Shown one piece after another: positions 22,555 through 30,712 of a stretch of DNA of 64,000 bases. Made by a program: the position numbers and the translations under genes. How positions within the stretch are numbered: position 1 is the stretch's first letter; the number at the start of each line of letters is the position of its first letter. A model generated the notes under the pieces. The model saw nothing but the letters and a program-made list of their open reading frames with translations, searched no databases and was not told the DNA's origin. The DNA is from Bacilli bacterium (GTDB lineage: Bacteria; Bacillota_I; Bacilli_A; RFN20; CAG-826), in the NCBI GenBank assembly GCA_017470115.1, contig JAFUEZ010000003.1, positions 237,064 through 301,063 on the forward strand, in the 5' to 3' direction.

Positions 22555-23208
22555 ATGAGATTTTTAAGAAAATTCCATCCTGCAATCTTTGGCATTGTGG
22601 GTTCAATAATTTTAGTTTTAGTTCATTTGCTCACTTTGCTTTCGCTTGTTTTGTCTAAGGCTTATGAAAATGGACTTTACGAATTACTTATGACAGCAGT
22701 AAATGTCATTTTTTATTTAAATATAGGAAGATTTTTTCTTAGGGCTAAAAATTATGATGATCCAAGATCAATGGCAATTGCTTTAGGCGTGGTAATTATA
22801 TTTGATTATATTGTTCCTGCGCTTAGAACTTTAATTCAAGGTGTTATTTATGGTGAAATAGAAATAGCGATTATATCAATTTTATTTTCAGGAATCGCGA
22901 TAGGCATCCTATATTTTGTGTTTTTAATCCTTGAATTGAAAAGAAGGATTAGAAATCCATATATTTTTCTTATTATATTTGGAGCATTACTTTTAGCTTT
23001 AAATTTAGCCTATGGCGTTTTACAAATTGTTGTTGGAGCTGATTATCTTATTGCAGCGAGTGGAGCAGAGCTAGAAACAAGTCTACTTGTATCATCTGTT
23101 ATCACTGGTATCACTTATTTTTTAAGTGCTGCTGGAGGTGTTTGTTTTGGACTTTCCTATTTAATTTATCCAATCATTAAGAACATAAGAGTAAATAGAG
23201 GATATTAA
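22555..23208 (+). CDS. Six-helix membrane protein, unknown function
   Basis: 217 residues with about six transmembrane helices (near 8-34, 40-62, 72-97, 100-126, 133-160, 178-205). No family is recognised. A GGAG site is present. The gene begins 17 bp after the beta-galactosidase and is probably the last of the sugar operon. Its 3' end overlaps by 4 bp the end of the convergent YolD-like gene. No transporter signature is visible. Confidence 0.75.
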   Translation: MRFLRKFHPAIFGIVGSIILVLVHLLTLLSLVLSKAYENGLYELLMTAVNVIFYLNIGRFFLRAKNYDDPRSMAIALGVVIIFDYIVPALRTLIQGVIYGEIEIAIISILFSGIAIGILYFVFLILELKRRIRNPYIFLIIFGALLLALNLAYGVLQIVVGADYLIAASGAELETSLLVSSVITGITYFLSAAGGVCFGLSYLIYPIIKNIRVNRGY

Positions 23209-23534
23209 AGGACATCTTCAAAAGGATTTGGGTCTTCAATATCAATAATATTTTTAATAGGGATTGTGATATTTTCTAAAACAATCCTTTTTTTATTGAT
23301 ATCAAGTTTCATTATCTTACCTTCATATTCATAAATATATCCATCAACATAAATTTTCATATTTAAAATAGAGTTATCGTATTCTTTTAAAATACGATCA
23401 ATCTTTCTTGCTTGCTCTGTACTGACTCTTGGTTTTTCTACCTTGTATTTTTCATAAATCATTTTATCAAGATAGACTTGTTGTTCAATAAGAGCAGAGA
23501 AAGGTAACCATCTTTTCATTCCTCTATCTGCCAT
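23205..23534 (-). CDS. YolD-like protein
   Basis: 109 residues. The N-terminus MADRGMKRWLPFSALIEQ matches the YolD-like family, small proteins that often accompany UmuC/DinB-type DNA polymerases and may be functional analogues of UmuD. No polymerase gene is in the window, so it is an orphan here. The ATG has no Shine-Dalgarno site; a TACAAT box ends 6 nt before it (leaderless prediction). Confidence 0.8.
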   Translation of the reverse strand: MADRGMKRWLPFSALIEQQVYLDKMIYEKYKVEKPRVSTEQARKIDRILKEYDNSILNMKIYVDGYIYEYEGKIMKLDINKKRIVLENITIPIKNIIDIEDPNPFEDVL

Positions 23535-23540
23535 ATAATA

Positions 23541-23568
23541 ATTGTACCAAAATTATGATGTAATCCAA
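23541..23568 (-). promoter_or_regulatory. Promoter of the YolD-like gene (leaderless)
   Basis: On the minus strand TTGGAT - 16 nt - TACAAT, ending 6 nt before the ATG at 23534. Confidence 0.6.
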
Positions 23569-23642
23569 ATGTTTAAAATGTAAATATAAATGTTTAAGAT
23601 TGAGAAAATTCATTAAAAACCTTGCAAAACTTAAACATTTTA

Positions 23643-23669
23643 ATAAAAAAAGATGTTTTCACATCTTTT
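23643..23669 (-). terminator. DegV gene terminator
   Basis: On the minus strand AAAAGATG-TGAAAA-CATCTTTT is followed by a T run; the stem begins at the stop codon. Confidence 0.8.
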
Positions 23670-24543
23670 ATGCTTGTTTTCTACAAGTCTCTGAAACAGT
23701 TACTGCTAAAGACCCCGGACCAATATGAGTAGCGATTGATAGAGACAATGGATCAAGTTCAATTTTCTCTTCTTTAATTCCTAATGATTTCGCATATTCT
23801 TTTCTAAACTCTAGAGCGGCTTCACGATCTTTAGTATAAGCCATTTGATATATCAAATTTTCTTTTTCAGTATACTTGAATCTAGTTTGGACATCCTTTT
23901 TAATAGCTTCAATCATAGCTGATTTTGCTTTTTTAACACCAATTGCTTTAAAGAAAGCATCTAGCTTTTCGCCTAAAATAGTCAAAACTGGCTTTATATG
24001 GAGTGCACCACCTAAAAGTGCACCAGCAGCAGAAACTCTACCACCTTTTTTAAGGTATTTAAGAGTATCAACCATGATATAGATTGTAGATTTGTATGCT
24101 GAATTTAATAAGTATTCAGTAATCTCTTCTGGAGTTTTGCCATTACTTGCAAGATAAAGTGCTTCACGAACACTTTCTTTCAAAGTGACTGAAATTCTAT
24201 GATTATCTATAACAAAAACCTTTCCTTTATAGTCTTCGGCTAGCATTTTTGCGGTAGCACATTCTTGGCTAAGACCACTTGACATAGGAATGTGGATAAT
24301 TGCGTCAAATTCTTTTAATGTTTCATCCCACAAATTAGTTATTACGCCAGGTGAAGGTTGGGAAGTTCTTACATCAGCACCTTTTGCCAATTTATCATAG
24401 AATTCTTCTTCGGTAATTGTTCTATTTTCATAGAATGCTTCACCATCAATAATAATTGGCATAGGGAGAAGTTTTAAATTACTTTCCTTAATTTCGCTTT
24501 CTTTGAAACCAGCGTTATCATCAGTAATAATGCAAATTTTCAT
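23668..24543 (-). CDS. DegV family protein (fatty-acid binding)
   Basis: 291 residues. DegV/FakB-type fold: N-terminal IITDDNAGF, the TSQPSPG motif near 60-66, the IPMSSGLS loop, LKYLKKGGR in the middle, and the hydrophobic GALLGGALHIKPVL segment. Family members bind a fatty acid and deliver it to a FakA-type kinase for phospholipid synthesis. No kinase gene is nearby. AAGGAAA precedes the ATG. It is divergent from the macro-domain gene. Confidence 0.92.
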   Translation of the reverse strand: MKICIITDDNAGFKESEIKESNLKLLPMPIIIDGEAFYENRTITEEEFYDKLAKGADVRTSQPSPGVITNLWDETLKEFDAIIHIPMSSGLSQECATAKMLAEDYKGKVFVIDNHRISVTLKESVREALYLASNGKTPEEITEYLLNSAYKSTIYIMVDTLKYLKKGGRVSAAGALLGGALHIKPVLTILGEKLDAFFKAIGVKKAKSAMIEAIKKDVQTRFKYTEKENLIYQMAYTKDREAALEFRKEYAKSLGIKEEKIELDPLSLSIATHIGPGSLAVTVSETCRKQA

Positions 24544-24690
24544 ACTCTGTTTCCTTAATAGATAATATCATATATGAAAACTTATTAAAATGTTGTATTA
24601 AAAAATTTAATTTATGACAAAAGTTTGAATTCTATATAAAAAAATAATTTTATTTATCATTAAATATATCTCTCTTATATTTAAATTTGC

Positions 24691-24710
24691 TATAATTTCT
24701 AAGAAATTAT
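24691..24710 (+). promoter_or_regulatory. Extended -10 with perfect 19-bp palindrome, macro-domain gene
   Basis: TGC-TATAAT (-10 at 24691-24696) is an extended -10. It is overlapped by ATAATTTCT-A-AGAAATTAT (24692-24710), which ends directly before the GGAGG ribosome-binding site. This fits an operator at the promoter. Confidence 0.5.
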
Positions 24711-24721
24711 GGAGGTGAAGT

Positions 24722-25630
24722 ATGCCATTTTATCTTAAACGCGGTGATCTTGTCTCAGCACAAGTAGATGCAATTGTAAACGCAAGTAACGTTAACCTCA
24801 AAATGGTAGAGGGCGTTGGAAGAGCAATATTTCACAAAGCAGGGGATGAAGAACTTGCTTTTGCTTGTAAACAAATTGGGCACTGTGATGTCGGCGATGC
24901 AGTTTTAACACCTTCTTTTAATTTGACAAATTGTAAAGCAATTATTCATGCTGTTGGCCCAATTTGGATTAATGGAAAACATGGCGAAGAAAAAAATTTA
25001 AAATCCGCTTATACCAAATCTTTAAAAATTTGTCTTGATAATGGTTTTAAAAGTGTTGCCTTCCCATTATTGAGTGGCGAATTCAATTATCCTGCCGATT
25101 TAGCTTATGAAACTGCTGAATCAGTATTCAAAAAGTTTTTAAAACAAAACCCAGACTTTACAATTCATATGATTTTATTCAAACATTTCCCTGAATTTGC
25201 AGATGAAGATGCAAGAACTAAATTAACAAATTATGTAATTTCAAGATATAACAAAGAAAAAAGAAATTTGGATGATGTAAAATCATCAAACAAAGAATTT
25301 GTTAAGCTTGTTAAAAAATATCAACAAGAGAAAAATATTTCGGATGAACAATTATTAATTAATTCAAACGTTTCAAAAGAAGTACTTGATGAAGTTTTAT
25401 CAAATCCAGAAAAAGTACCTTCTAAGCATTGGGTTTTAGCTATTTGTGTTGGATTAAAATTAACTGAACCAGAAATTGCTAAACTTTTAGCTTCTCTTGG
25501 ATACAATTCTGTTGATGATTATGTTGTCACATTAATTGTTATCTATTTTGCTTCAAAAAATATCTTCGATATATATAAGATTAATACCCATTTATTCTTG
25601 TATGAAGCTAAACCTCTTGGGTTAGAATAA
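24722..25630 (+). CDS. Macro-domain (ADP-ribose processing) protein with C-terminal helical domain
   Basis: 302 residues. Residues about 1-165 are a macro domain: GDLVSAQVDAIVNASN, GVGRAIFHKAG, IIHAVGPIW and the loop AFPLLSGEFNYP. Macro domains bind ADP-ribose and often remove it from proteins or O-acetyl-ADP-ribose. Residues about 175-302 form a helical region that reads like an HTH-type fold (DEQLLINSNVSKEVLDEVLS, then KLTEPEIAKLLASLGY). Such a C-terminal extension is known in some Firmicutes macro proteins; its role is unclear. A strong GGAGG site is present. A dyad operator overlaps the promoter. Confidence 0.85.
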   Translation: MPFYLKRGDLVSAQVDAIVNASNVNLKMVEGVGRAIFHKAGDEELAFACKQIGHCDVGDAVLTPSFNLTNCKAIIHAVGPIWINGKHGEEKNLKSAYTKSLKICLDNGFKSVAFPLLSGEFNYPADLAYETAESVFKKFLKQNPDFTIHMILFKHFPEFADEDARTKLTNYVISRYNKEKRNLDDVKSSNKEFVKLVKKYQQEKNISDEQLLINSNVSKEVLDEVLSNPEKVPSKHWVLAICVGLKLTEPEIAKLLASLGYNSVDDYVVTLIVIYFASKNIFDIYKINTHLFLYEAKPLGLE

Positions 25631-25651
25631 GTCAGGTTATCTGACTTTTTT
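25629..25651 (+). terminator. Terminator of the macro-domain gene
   Basis: AAGTCAG-GTTAT-CTGACTT then TTTT. The next ATG follows only 3 nt after the T run. Confidence 0.8.
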
Positions 25652-25654
25652 AAT

Positions 25655-25867
25655 ATGAAAACGAACAGATTACCAAAAGTTGGACAAATAGCAATAGTTC
25701 ATAATGAAGATGATTTCAGTAAAACTAGGCTTGCTAGAGTCATTAATATAGATAAGAAAAATGAGACGATGTCTGTTGTTTTTCTTGATGAATTATTCTT
25801 TGAGCAAGAAGAAGGAACAACATCATTTTTATATGTAGAAAAATACGAAGGAAAGATGATAAAATAA
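25655..25867 (+). CDS. 70-residue protein, unknown function
   Basis: 70 residues, basic N-terminus then acidic middle. It reads like a small beta-barrel (KVGQIAIVHNED, then ARVINIDKKNETMSVVFLDE), similar in feel to SH3-like or KOW domains, but this is a guess. It starts directly after the macro-gene terminator without a Shine-Dalgarno site. Expression would need terminator read-through or a start inside the terminator region. Codon content looks coding, so I keep it at moderate confidence. Confidence 0.5.
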   Translation: MKTNRLPKVGQIAIVHNEDDFSKTRLARVINIDKKNETMSVVFLDELFFEQEEGTTSFLYVEKYEGKMIK

Positions 25868-25998
25868 GAAAAACTAAGGTTTTGCATGGTTTTTACAATT
25901 TAATGCAACTATTAGTTGCAAAAATTCCAAGTAAATTTGGTAGATTTAGTGCATTAAATAGACAATAATTTTATCAGTTGAAACAAAGGAGACAAAGT

Positions 25999-26760
25999 AT
26001 GGATTACAAAACAGGAGAAAGACTTACCAAATATAGAAAGAAATATGGTTATTCACAAGAAGCTTTAGCTGATAAGTTAGGAGTTAGCCGTCAAGCTATT
26101 TCAAAATGGGAAACCGGAGAAAGCGCACCAGATACAGACAACTTAATTGCTCTTGCTAAACTTTACAATGTTAAGATTGATGATTTATTAAACGTTGATC
26201 CTGAAGATTTAAATAATAAAGATAATAAAGATAGAAGAGATAAAGTCATAATCAATGAAGATGGTATCCATGTGACTAGTGATAATGCAGAGGTCAAAAT
26301 TGATAAAGATGGGATTTTTGTTGATGGTAAAAAGAAAGAATTTCATGACCATGATGACGATGATGATGACGATGAATATAAGAAAGCTAATCCAAAATTG
26401 AGATTAGTTAGAAAAATAATTGATGGAATCGGATTTGGAATTGCTTTAATTGTTTATATTATTTTAGGTGCGCTTCTTCCAAATCAAATGGGCTGGGCTG
26501 TTTATTGGACATTATTCTTCATTCCAGGGATTATCGACTCTATTTTTAGTGCCGTCATACATAAAAAAGTATCAAAATTTAACATTATATTCCTTGTTTG
26601 TTTTGCATATTTATTTGTTGGCATGAGATTTGGCATTTGGCATCCTACTTGGGCAGAATTTATCCTTATTCCTGTATTTTATGGAATCGCAAAACCTATT
26701 GAAAACTATTATAAAGAAAAGAACAATGATAAAGTTATAGATGCAGAAGTTAATGAATAA
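25999..26760 (+). CDS. XRE regulator with C-terminal membrane domain
   Basis: 253 residues from ATG 25999; AAAGGAG lies 7 nt upstream, better than the TTG at 25978. The N-terminal HTH (about 8-62) has YGYSQEALADKLGVSRQAIS and KWETGESAPDTDNL. An acidic linker with seven consecutive aspartates lies near 115-123. The C-terminal half has about four hydrophobic helices. Such membrane-tethered XRE proteins are thought to sense envelope stress and regulate nearby genes. The target is unknown. Confidence 0.85.
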   Translation: MDYKTGERLTKYRKKYGYSQEALADKLGVSRQAISKWETGESAPDTDNLIALAKLYNVKIDDLLNVDPEDLNNKDNKDRRDKVIINEDGIHVTSDNAEVKIDKDGIFVDGKKKEFHDHDDDDDDDEYKKANPKLRLVRKIIDGIGFGIALIVYIILGALLPNQMGWAVYWTLFFIPGIIDSIFSAVIHKKVSKFNIIFLVCFAYLFVGMRFGIWHPTWAEFILIPVFYGIAKPIENYYKEKNNDKVIDAEVNE

Positions 26761-26790
26761 ACATTAATTGCGTTAGTAATTACAAATAAA

Positions 26791-26818
26791 AAAATACGCA
26801 TGGTTATGCGTATTTTTA
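26791..26818. terminator. Bidirectional terminator between the XRE gene and tRNA-Ser
   Basis: AAAATACGCAT-GGTT-ATGCGTATTTT has A and T runs on both sides, so it can serve both strands. Confidence 0.85.
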
Positions 26819-26827
26819 ATTTAATCT

Positions 26828-26916
26828 TGGCGGAGAAAGGGAGATTCGAACTCCCGCAGGCTCTCACCTCTATCAGTTTTCGAAACTGACCCCTTCAGCC
26901 GCTTGGGTATTTCTCC
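26828..26916 (-). tRNA. tRNA-Ser (anticodon CGA)
   Basis: On the minus strand: acceptor stem GGAGAAA / TTTCTCC, D-stem CCC/GGG with AAGCGGCTGAA loop, anticodon arm TCAGT-TTCGAAA-ACTGA giving anticodon CGA (codon UCG), a long variable arm as in class II tRNAs, T-arm GGGAG-TTCGAAT-CTCCC, discriminator G and encoded CCA (26828-26830). A TATAAT box (complement of 26925-26930) lies 8 nt upstream. Confidence 0.96.
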
Positions 26917-26982
26917 GTGTGAATATTATAAAAAAGAAGAAGTTATTTTTAAAGTAAATTAAAACTAGCTTATTATAGATTT

Positions 26983-27012
26983 TTGATGTAGTTTCATCAA
27001 TTTTGTTATAAA
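26983..27012 (+). promoter_or_regulatory. Promoter with dyad before the EAL-like gene
   Basis: TTGATG (26983-26988) and CATCAA (26995-27000) form an inverted repeat. TTGATG is followed after 18 nt by TATAAA (27007-27012), so the dyad may be an operator at the -35. Confidence 0.4.
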
Positions 27013-27048
27013 ATAACAAAAGAAAAGGATTACTTTGCTTTTTTTGAT

Positions 27049-28791
27049 ATGGAAGTTAATATTTGGATCGTTGTTTTTCTGTCAATATTAGTACTATTTG
27101 GCATTGCTATGACAATTCTTTTCATAATGGCAAAAAATCACGATAAAAGATTTGAAACTACAATTGAGAACAATTTTGAAAATAGCATAACTTATATAGT
27201 TAATTTTGAAGATCAAACAGTTAAATATTTTAATTTTCACGACTTAAAAACCGTTACAACTATTCCTTATACAGAATTTTTGGGAAGACTTGCTGAAAAA
27301 GAAAGAAATAGAGTTTCAAATTGGATTATAGATTTAATTTTTGGAAAAGAATTATTAACTGATGAAGCCAAAATTTGTGTTAGCGATGTAATCTCTAGTA
27401 AATCTAGAAATAGAAATGTTCATAGAAGAATTCTTTTTGTTGCTAATGTTGTTGATAGAGCAAAGAAAATAGTTTACATAAATTCAAATATTTTGAATAA
27501 CTTATCAAGTGAATATAACTATTCAAAAAAAGGAATCAACAAGAAGGACGTTTATAAGGATAGTGAAGCTAATAGATATTACTCTCATGGCATGTTCTCA
27601 AGAGGTAATATGTATGTCATTAATATTTATAGAAATCCAAATACAATGGCTCAATTTAATGAGTATGGATATTGCTATTTTATTGCCAATGCAATAATGA
27701 AAAAGAAGTTTTTATCCTCATTTTACATGGTTTTTACCGAAAATGACCCACTTGAGATTATTATTTTAGATACAAGGCCACTCAATGAATTTCAAATAAG
27801 AAGACTTTTAAAAGCATTCACAATTGATATTAAAGAGAATTTAGAAGTTCATGGCTATTATAATTTCTATACTTTCTCAGTAGTTGGAGCTAAGACTTCT
27901 GATTTGGATAATAATTATCTTGATGCATATCAAAAATTACGTAATGTTGCAAAACTTTGCAAAGATAGCGACAAAGAATTCATGTATTTCAAAAATGAAG
28001 AGAACAACTCAGTAGATCCTGAAGAATCTTATAAAGCAGAAGTCCAGAAACTTCTTAAATTTAATTCAGTGCACTATGAATTTACTCCTGTAATTAAAAT
28101 TGCAGCTAAACGTGTTTTAACCCAAGGGTATATGAGTTATGTTTCTCCAAAAAATAGTATTTTTGAATCGATGAATGAAGCAAAAAAATACGCTGAAAAA
28201 TATGATTTAGATAAGGAACTATTTTCAATGGTTGCTCGTAAAGTTATTCCTATATTTAATAATGAGAAAGAATCTCAATCATTGAAACTATTTTACCCGA
28301 TTAAGATTAATGAGATTCAATATGTTATTAGAAGTTTCTCACATTTAGGTAGCGTTGGATCTACAAAATATGTATTGATTCTTGATAATAATGATTTGGT
28401 TGACAACGAAACAAATCAAGAATTAATCAACTCGATCAAGAATTTGCAATCAAAAGATTATGAAGTATATATTTCAATAAAAGTAGGTGATTACAATTTA
28501 AGAAATGCAACATATTCAATGTTTGATGGAATATTAGTTGATGCTAAACTTGGCCAATCTACTCGAGTTGAAAGTAGAGAATTCATGAATTCAAGAGCGT
28601 TAATTGAGAAATTATTCCAATTCAAAGTTCCAGTTATTTCTATTAATACGACTAGCTGGACTGAAATAGAGTTACTTGTCAAAGGTGGAGTTAATTCATT
28701 TATAAGTGAAGTTATAAGTGAAAAATCACCGATGATTATGCCTTTAGATAAGAGACCAATTAAAAAATTATTAAATATGAAACAGAAGTAG
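27049..28791 (+). CDS. Membrane protein with degenerate EAL-like (and GGDEF-like) domains
   Basis: 580 residues. One N-terminal transmembrane helix (about 5-27). Residues about 343-575 follow the layout of an EAL phosphodiesterase domain: FTPVIKIAAKRVLTQGYMSY where active EAL enzymes read FQPI...GYEALLR, a LILDNNDL strand in place of the ELTE motif, and VDAKLGQ late in the barrel. The EAL glutamate is absent (YMS), so catalysis is unlikely. Residues about 30-330 have no intact GGDEF motif but have the expected size. It might bind c-di-GMP or a partner. It precedes proS by 10 bp. AAAAGGA lies 18 nt before the ATG, unusually far. Confidence 0.5.
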   Translation: MEVNIWIVVFLSILVLFGIAMTILFIMAKNHDKRFETTIENNFENSITYIVNFEDQTVKYFNFHDLKTVTTIPYTEFLGRLAEKERNRVSNWIIDLIFGKELLTDEAKICVSDVISSKSRNRNVHRRILFVANVVDRAKKIVYINSNILNNLSSEYNYSKKGINKKDVYKDSEANRYYSHGMFSRGNMYVINIYRNPNTMAQFNEYGYCYFIANAIMKKKFLSSFYMVFTENDPLEIIILDTRPLNEFQIRRLLKAFTIDIKENLEVHGYYNFYTFSVVGAKTSDLDNNYLDAYQKLRNVAKLCKDSDKEFMYFKNEENNSVDPEESYKAEVQKLLKFNSVHYEFTPVIKIAAKRVLTQGYMSYVSPKNSIFESMNEAKKYAEKYDLDKELFSMVARKVIPIFNNEKESQSLKLFYPIKINEIQYVIRSFSHLGSVGSTKYVLILDNNDLVDNETNQELINSIKNLQSKDYEVYISIKVGDYNLRNATYSMFDGILVDAKLGQSTRVESREFMNSRALIEKLFQFKVPVISINTTSWTEIELLVKGGVNSFISEVISEKSPMIMPLDKRPIKKLLNMKQK

Positions 28792-28801
28792 GAGATGTTT
28801 T

Positions 28802-30229
28802 ATGGATATTAAGAATAAATCAATCACAAGTAGAGATGAAGATTTTGCACAATGGTACACAGATGTTTGTAAGAAAGCAGAATTAATGGACTATTCCAGT
28901 GTAAAAGGCTTTATTATTTATAGACCTTATGGTTATGCAATTTGGGAACAAATTCAAAATTATTTAGATAAAGAATTCAAAAAGACTGGGCATGAAAATG
29001 TTTATATGCCAACTGTAATTCCTGAATCTTTAATGCAAAAAGAAAAAGATCATGTCGAAGGTTTTGCTCCTGAGTGTTTAATTGCTGATATTGGTGGCGG
29101 TCAACCAATTCAAGATAAGTTAATTATTAGGCCAACCAGCGAATGTTTATTTACTGAACACTATGCGAAAATTATCAATTCATATAGAGATTTACCTAAA
29201 CTTTATAATCAATGGTGTTCTGTTGTTAGATGGGAAAAAACTACAAGGCCATTTTTAAGAGGTGCAGAATTCTTATGGCAAGAAGGACATACAATGCATG
29301 CAACCGAACAAGAAGCACGTCAAGAAACTTTAAGAATGCTTGAAATTTATGATAAGTGTGGCAAAGATTTACTTGCAATCCCATTTGTAAAAGGTAGAAA
29401 AACAGAAAAAGAAAAATTTGCAGGCGCTTTAGAAACTTATTCGATTGAAGCTTTAATGCATGATGGCAAAGCATTGCAAAGTGGTACTACACATTATTTT
29501 GGAGATGGTTTTGCAAAAGCTTTCGGTGTTCAATTTTTAGATAAAGATGGCAAAATCAAAAATCCACATCAAACCAGTTGGGGCGTTTCAACACGTTTAC
29601 TTGGAGCAATTATTATGGTTCATGGTGATGATAATGGACTAGTCTTACCTCCATTTGTTGCGCCTATTCAAATAGCAATTGTACCTATTAAAATGAATGA
29701 ACCTGGCGTACTTCAAAAAGCTCGAGAATTACAAAAAAACCTTGAATCTGCAGGGTTTAGAGTTAAATTAGACGATTCTGATAAGACTCCAGGATGGAAA
29801 TTTAGTGAATATGAAATGAAGGGTGTACCAATTAGAATTGAAGTTGGTCCTAAAGATTTAGCTGCAAATACATGCATGATTGCTAAACGTAATGACGGAA
29901 CTAAAGAAAGATATTCACTTGATAATTTAGAAGAAACAATTGGAAAACTCTTTAAACAAATTCATCAAGAAATGTATAACGCTGCATTAAATAATTTACT
30001 TAACAATATTCATGAAGGTCATACTCTTGAAGAAGTTGAACAAATTGTCAATAAAGGTGGTTATGCTAAGATGATGTGGTGTGGAAAACAATCTTGCGAA
30101 GACAAAATCAAAGAATTAACAAACGCTACAGCAAGATGTATTCCTTTTGATCAAATTTCTTTCCAAGATACATGCCCTGTTTGTGGCGATAAGTCTAAAT
30201 ACCTAGTTTTATTTGCGAAAGCTTATTAA
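28802..30229 (+). CDS. proS: Prolyl-tRNA synthetase, archaeal/eukaryal type (ProS type 3)
   Basis: 475 residues. It charges tRNA-Pro with proline. Lacking the bacterial editing insertion, it has the short ProS3 form. Class II motif 2 is FLRGAEFLWQEGHTMH and motif 3 is STRLLGAIIMVHGDDNG. The C-terminal domain has the zinc cysteines of this type (WCGKQSCEDK and TCPVCGDK) and ends in a conserved -AY. A TAGGAG site is present. This type is common in Mollicutes and some Firmicutes. Confidence 0.96.
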   Translation: MDIKNKSITSRDEDFAQWYTDVCKKAELMDYSSVKGFIIYRPYGYAIWEQIQNYLDKEFKKTGHENVYMPTVIPESLMQKEKDHVEGFAPECLIADIGGGQPIQDKLIIRPTSECLFTEHYAKIINSYRDLPKLYNQWCSVVRWEKTTRPFLRGAEFLWQEGHTMHATEQEARQETLRMLEIYDKCGKDLLAIPFVKGRKTEKEKFAGALETYSIEALMHDGKALQSGTTHYFGDGFAKAFGVQFLDKDGKIKNPHQTSWGVSTRLLGAIIMVHGDDNGLVLPPFVAPIQIAIVPIKMNEPGVLQKARELQKNLESAGFRVKLDDSDKTPGWKFSEYEMKGVPIRIEVGPKDLAANTCMIAKRNDGTKERYSLDNLEETIGKLFKQIHQEMYNAALNNLLNNIHEGHTLEEVEQIVNKGGYAKMMWCGKQSCEDKIKELTNATARCIPFDQISFQDTCPVCGDKSKYLVLFAKAY

Positions 30230-30236
30230 TTAATAT

Positions 30237-30282
30237 AAAGGATGAATTTAACTTACAAGATGTGTTAAAACATCCTTTTTTT
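30237..30282 (+). terminator. proS terminator
   Basis: AAAGGATG (30237-30244) pairs with CATCCTTT, with an inner stem TTTAAC / GTTAAA, followed by TTTTT. Confidence 0.85.
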
Positions 30283-30318
30283 GATTCCTTCATATAATTG
30301 GAAGTTTAACAAAAGAAA

Positions 30319-30375
30319 AGAATAGTGTCGTAGAAAACCAACATTTATGACCGCGATTCCCTACAAAACTATTCT
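30319..30375. other. Possible structured RNA element, unassigned
   Basis: AGAATAGT (30319-30326) pairs with ACTATTCT (30368-30375). A 3x3 internal loop separates this from GTAG (30330-30333) / CTAC (30361-30364). The apical part is less AT-rich than its surroundings. It matches no class I can name. The rest of 30283-30479 holds no gene. Confidence 0.3.
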
Positions 30376-30479
30376 GTCAAATACATATAAAAAATATATA
30401 AAAAAGGAAAAGGTATAATTTAAAATTTATAATTTATAGTTCATAAATTGCAATCAAGTGAGATAAATATTGCTATTTT

Positions 30480-30505
30480 AGTATATAGATATACTTGGTT
30501 ATAAT
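30480..30505 (+). promoter_or_regulatory. Promoter and operator-like dyad of the GH3 gene
   Basis: AGTATA-TAGA-TATACT (30480-30495) sits just before TATAAT (30500-30505). The -35 is weak, so regulation by a factor bound to the dyad is plausible. Confidence 0.5.
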
Positions 30506-30511
30506 TTAGAA

Positions 30512-30712
30512 AATGAAATATCTCTTTGTGATAAAACAAAATTTTGAGAAGACAAAATAGGTTTACTATTTGTTTTTACTTGTTGATTTATTAAAAGAGA
30601 TATTATGTGTTGATTTAATCTTTTTACAACACATGAGAAGCAATGAAATATAATGATTGAATTGCTTCTTAAAGAAAAAAAGAAACGAAGAAAAATGGAG
30701 GTTACAGAAATT
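30512..30712 (+). promoter_or_regulatory. 200-nt structured leader of the GH3 mRNA
   Basis: From the predicted start near 30512: an 11-bp closing stem (30517-30527 with 30594-30604) containing an 8-bp stem (30533-30540 with 30569-30576) and a 6-bp hairpin (30541-30546 with 30553-30558). Then ATGTGTTG / CAACACAT (30605-30612, 30627-30634) and AGAAGCAAT / ATTGCTTCT (30636-30644, 30661-30669). All are perfect, but the DNA is AT-rich. An alternative pairing AAATAG / CTATTT (30555-30560, 30566-30571) competes with the inner stems. Confidence 0.45.
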
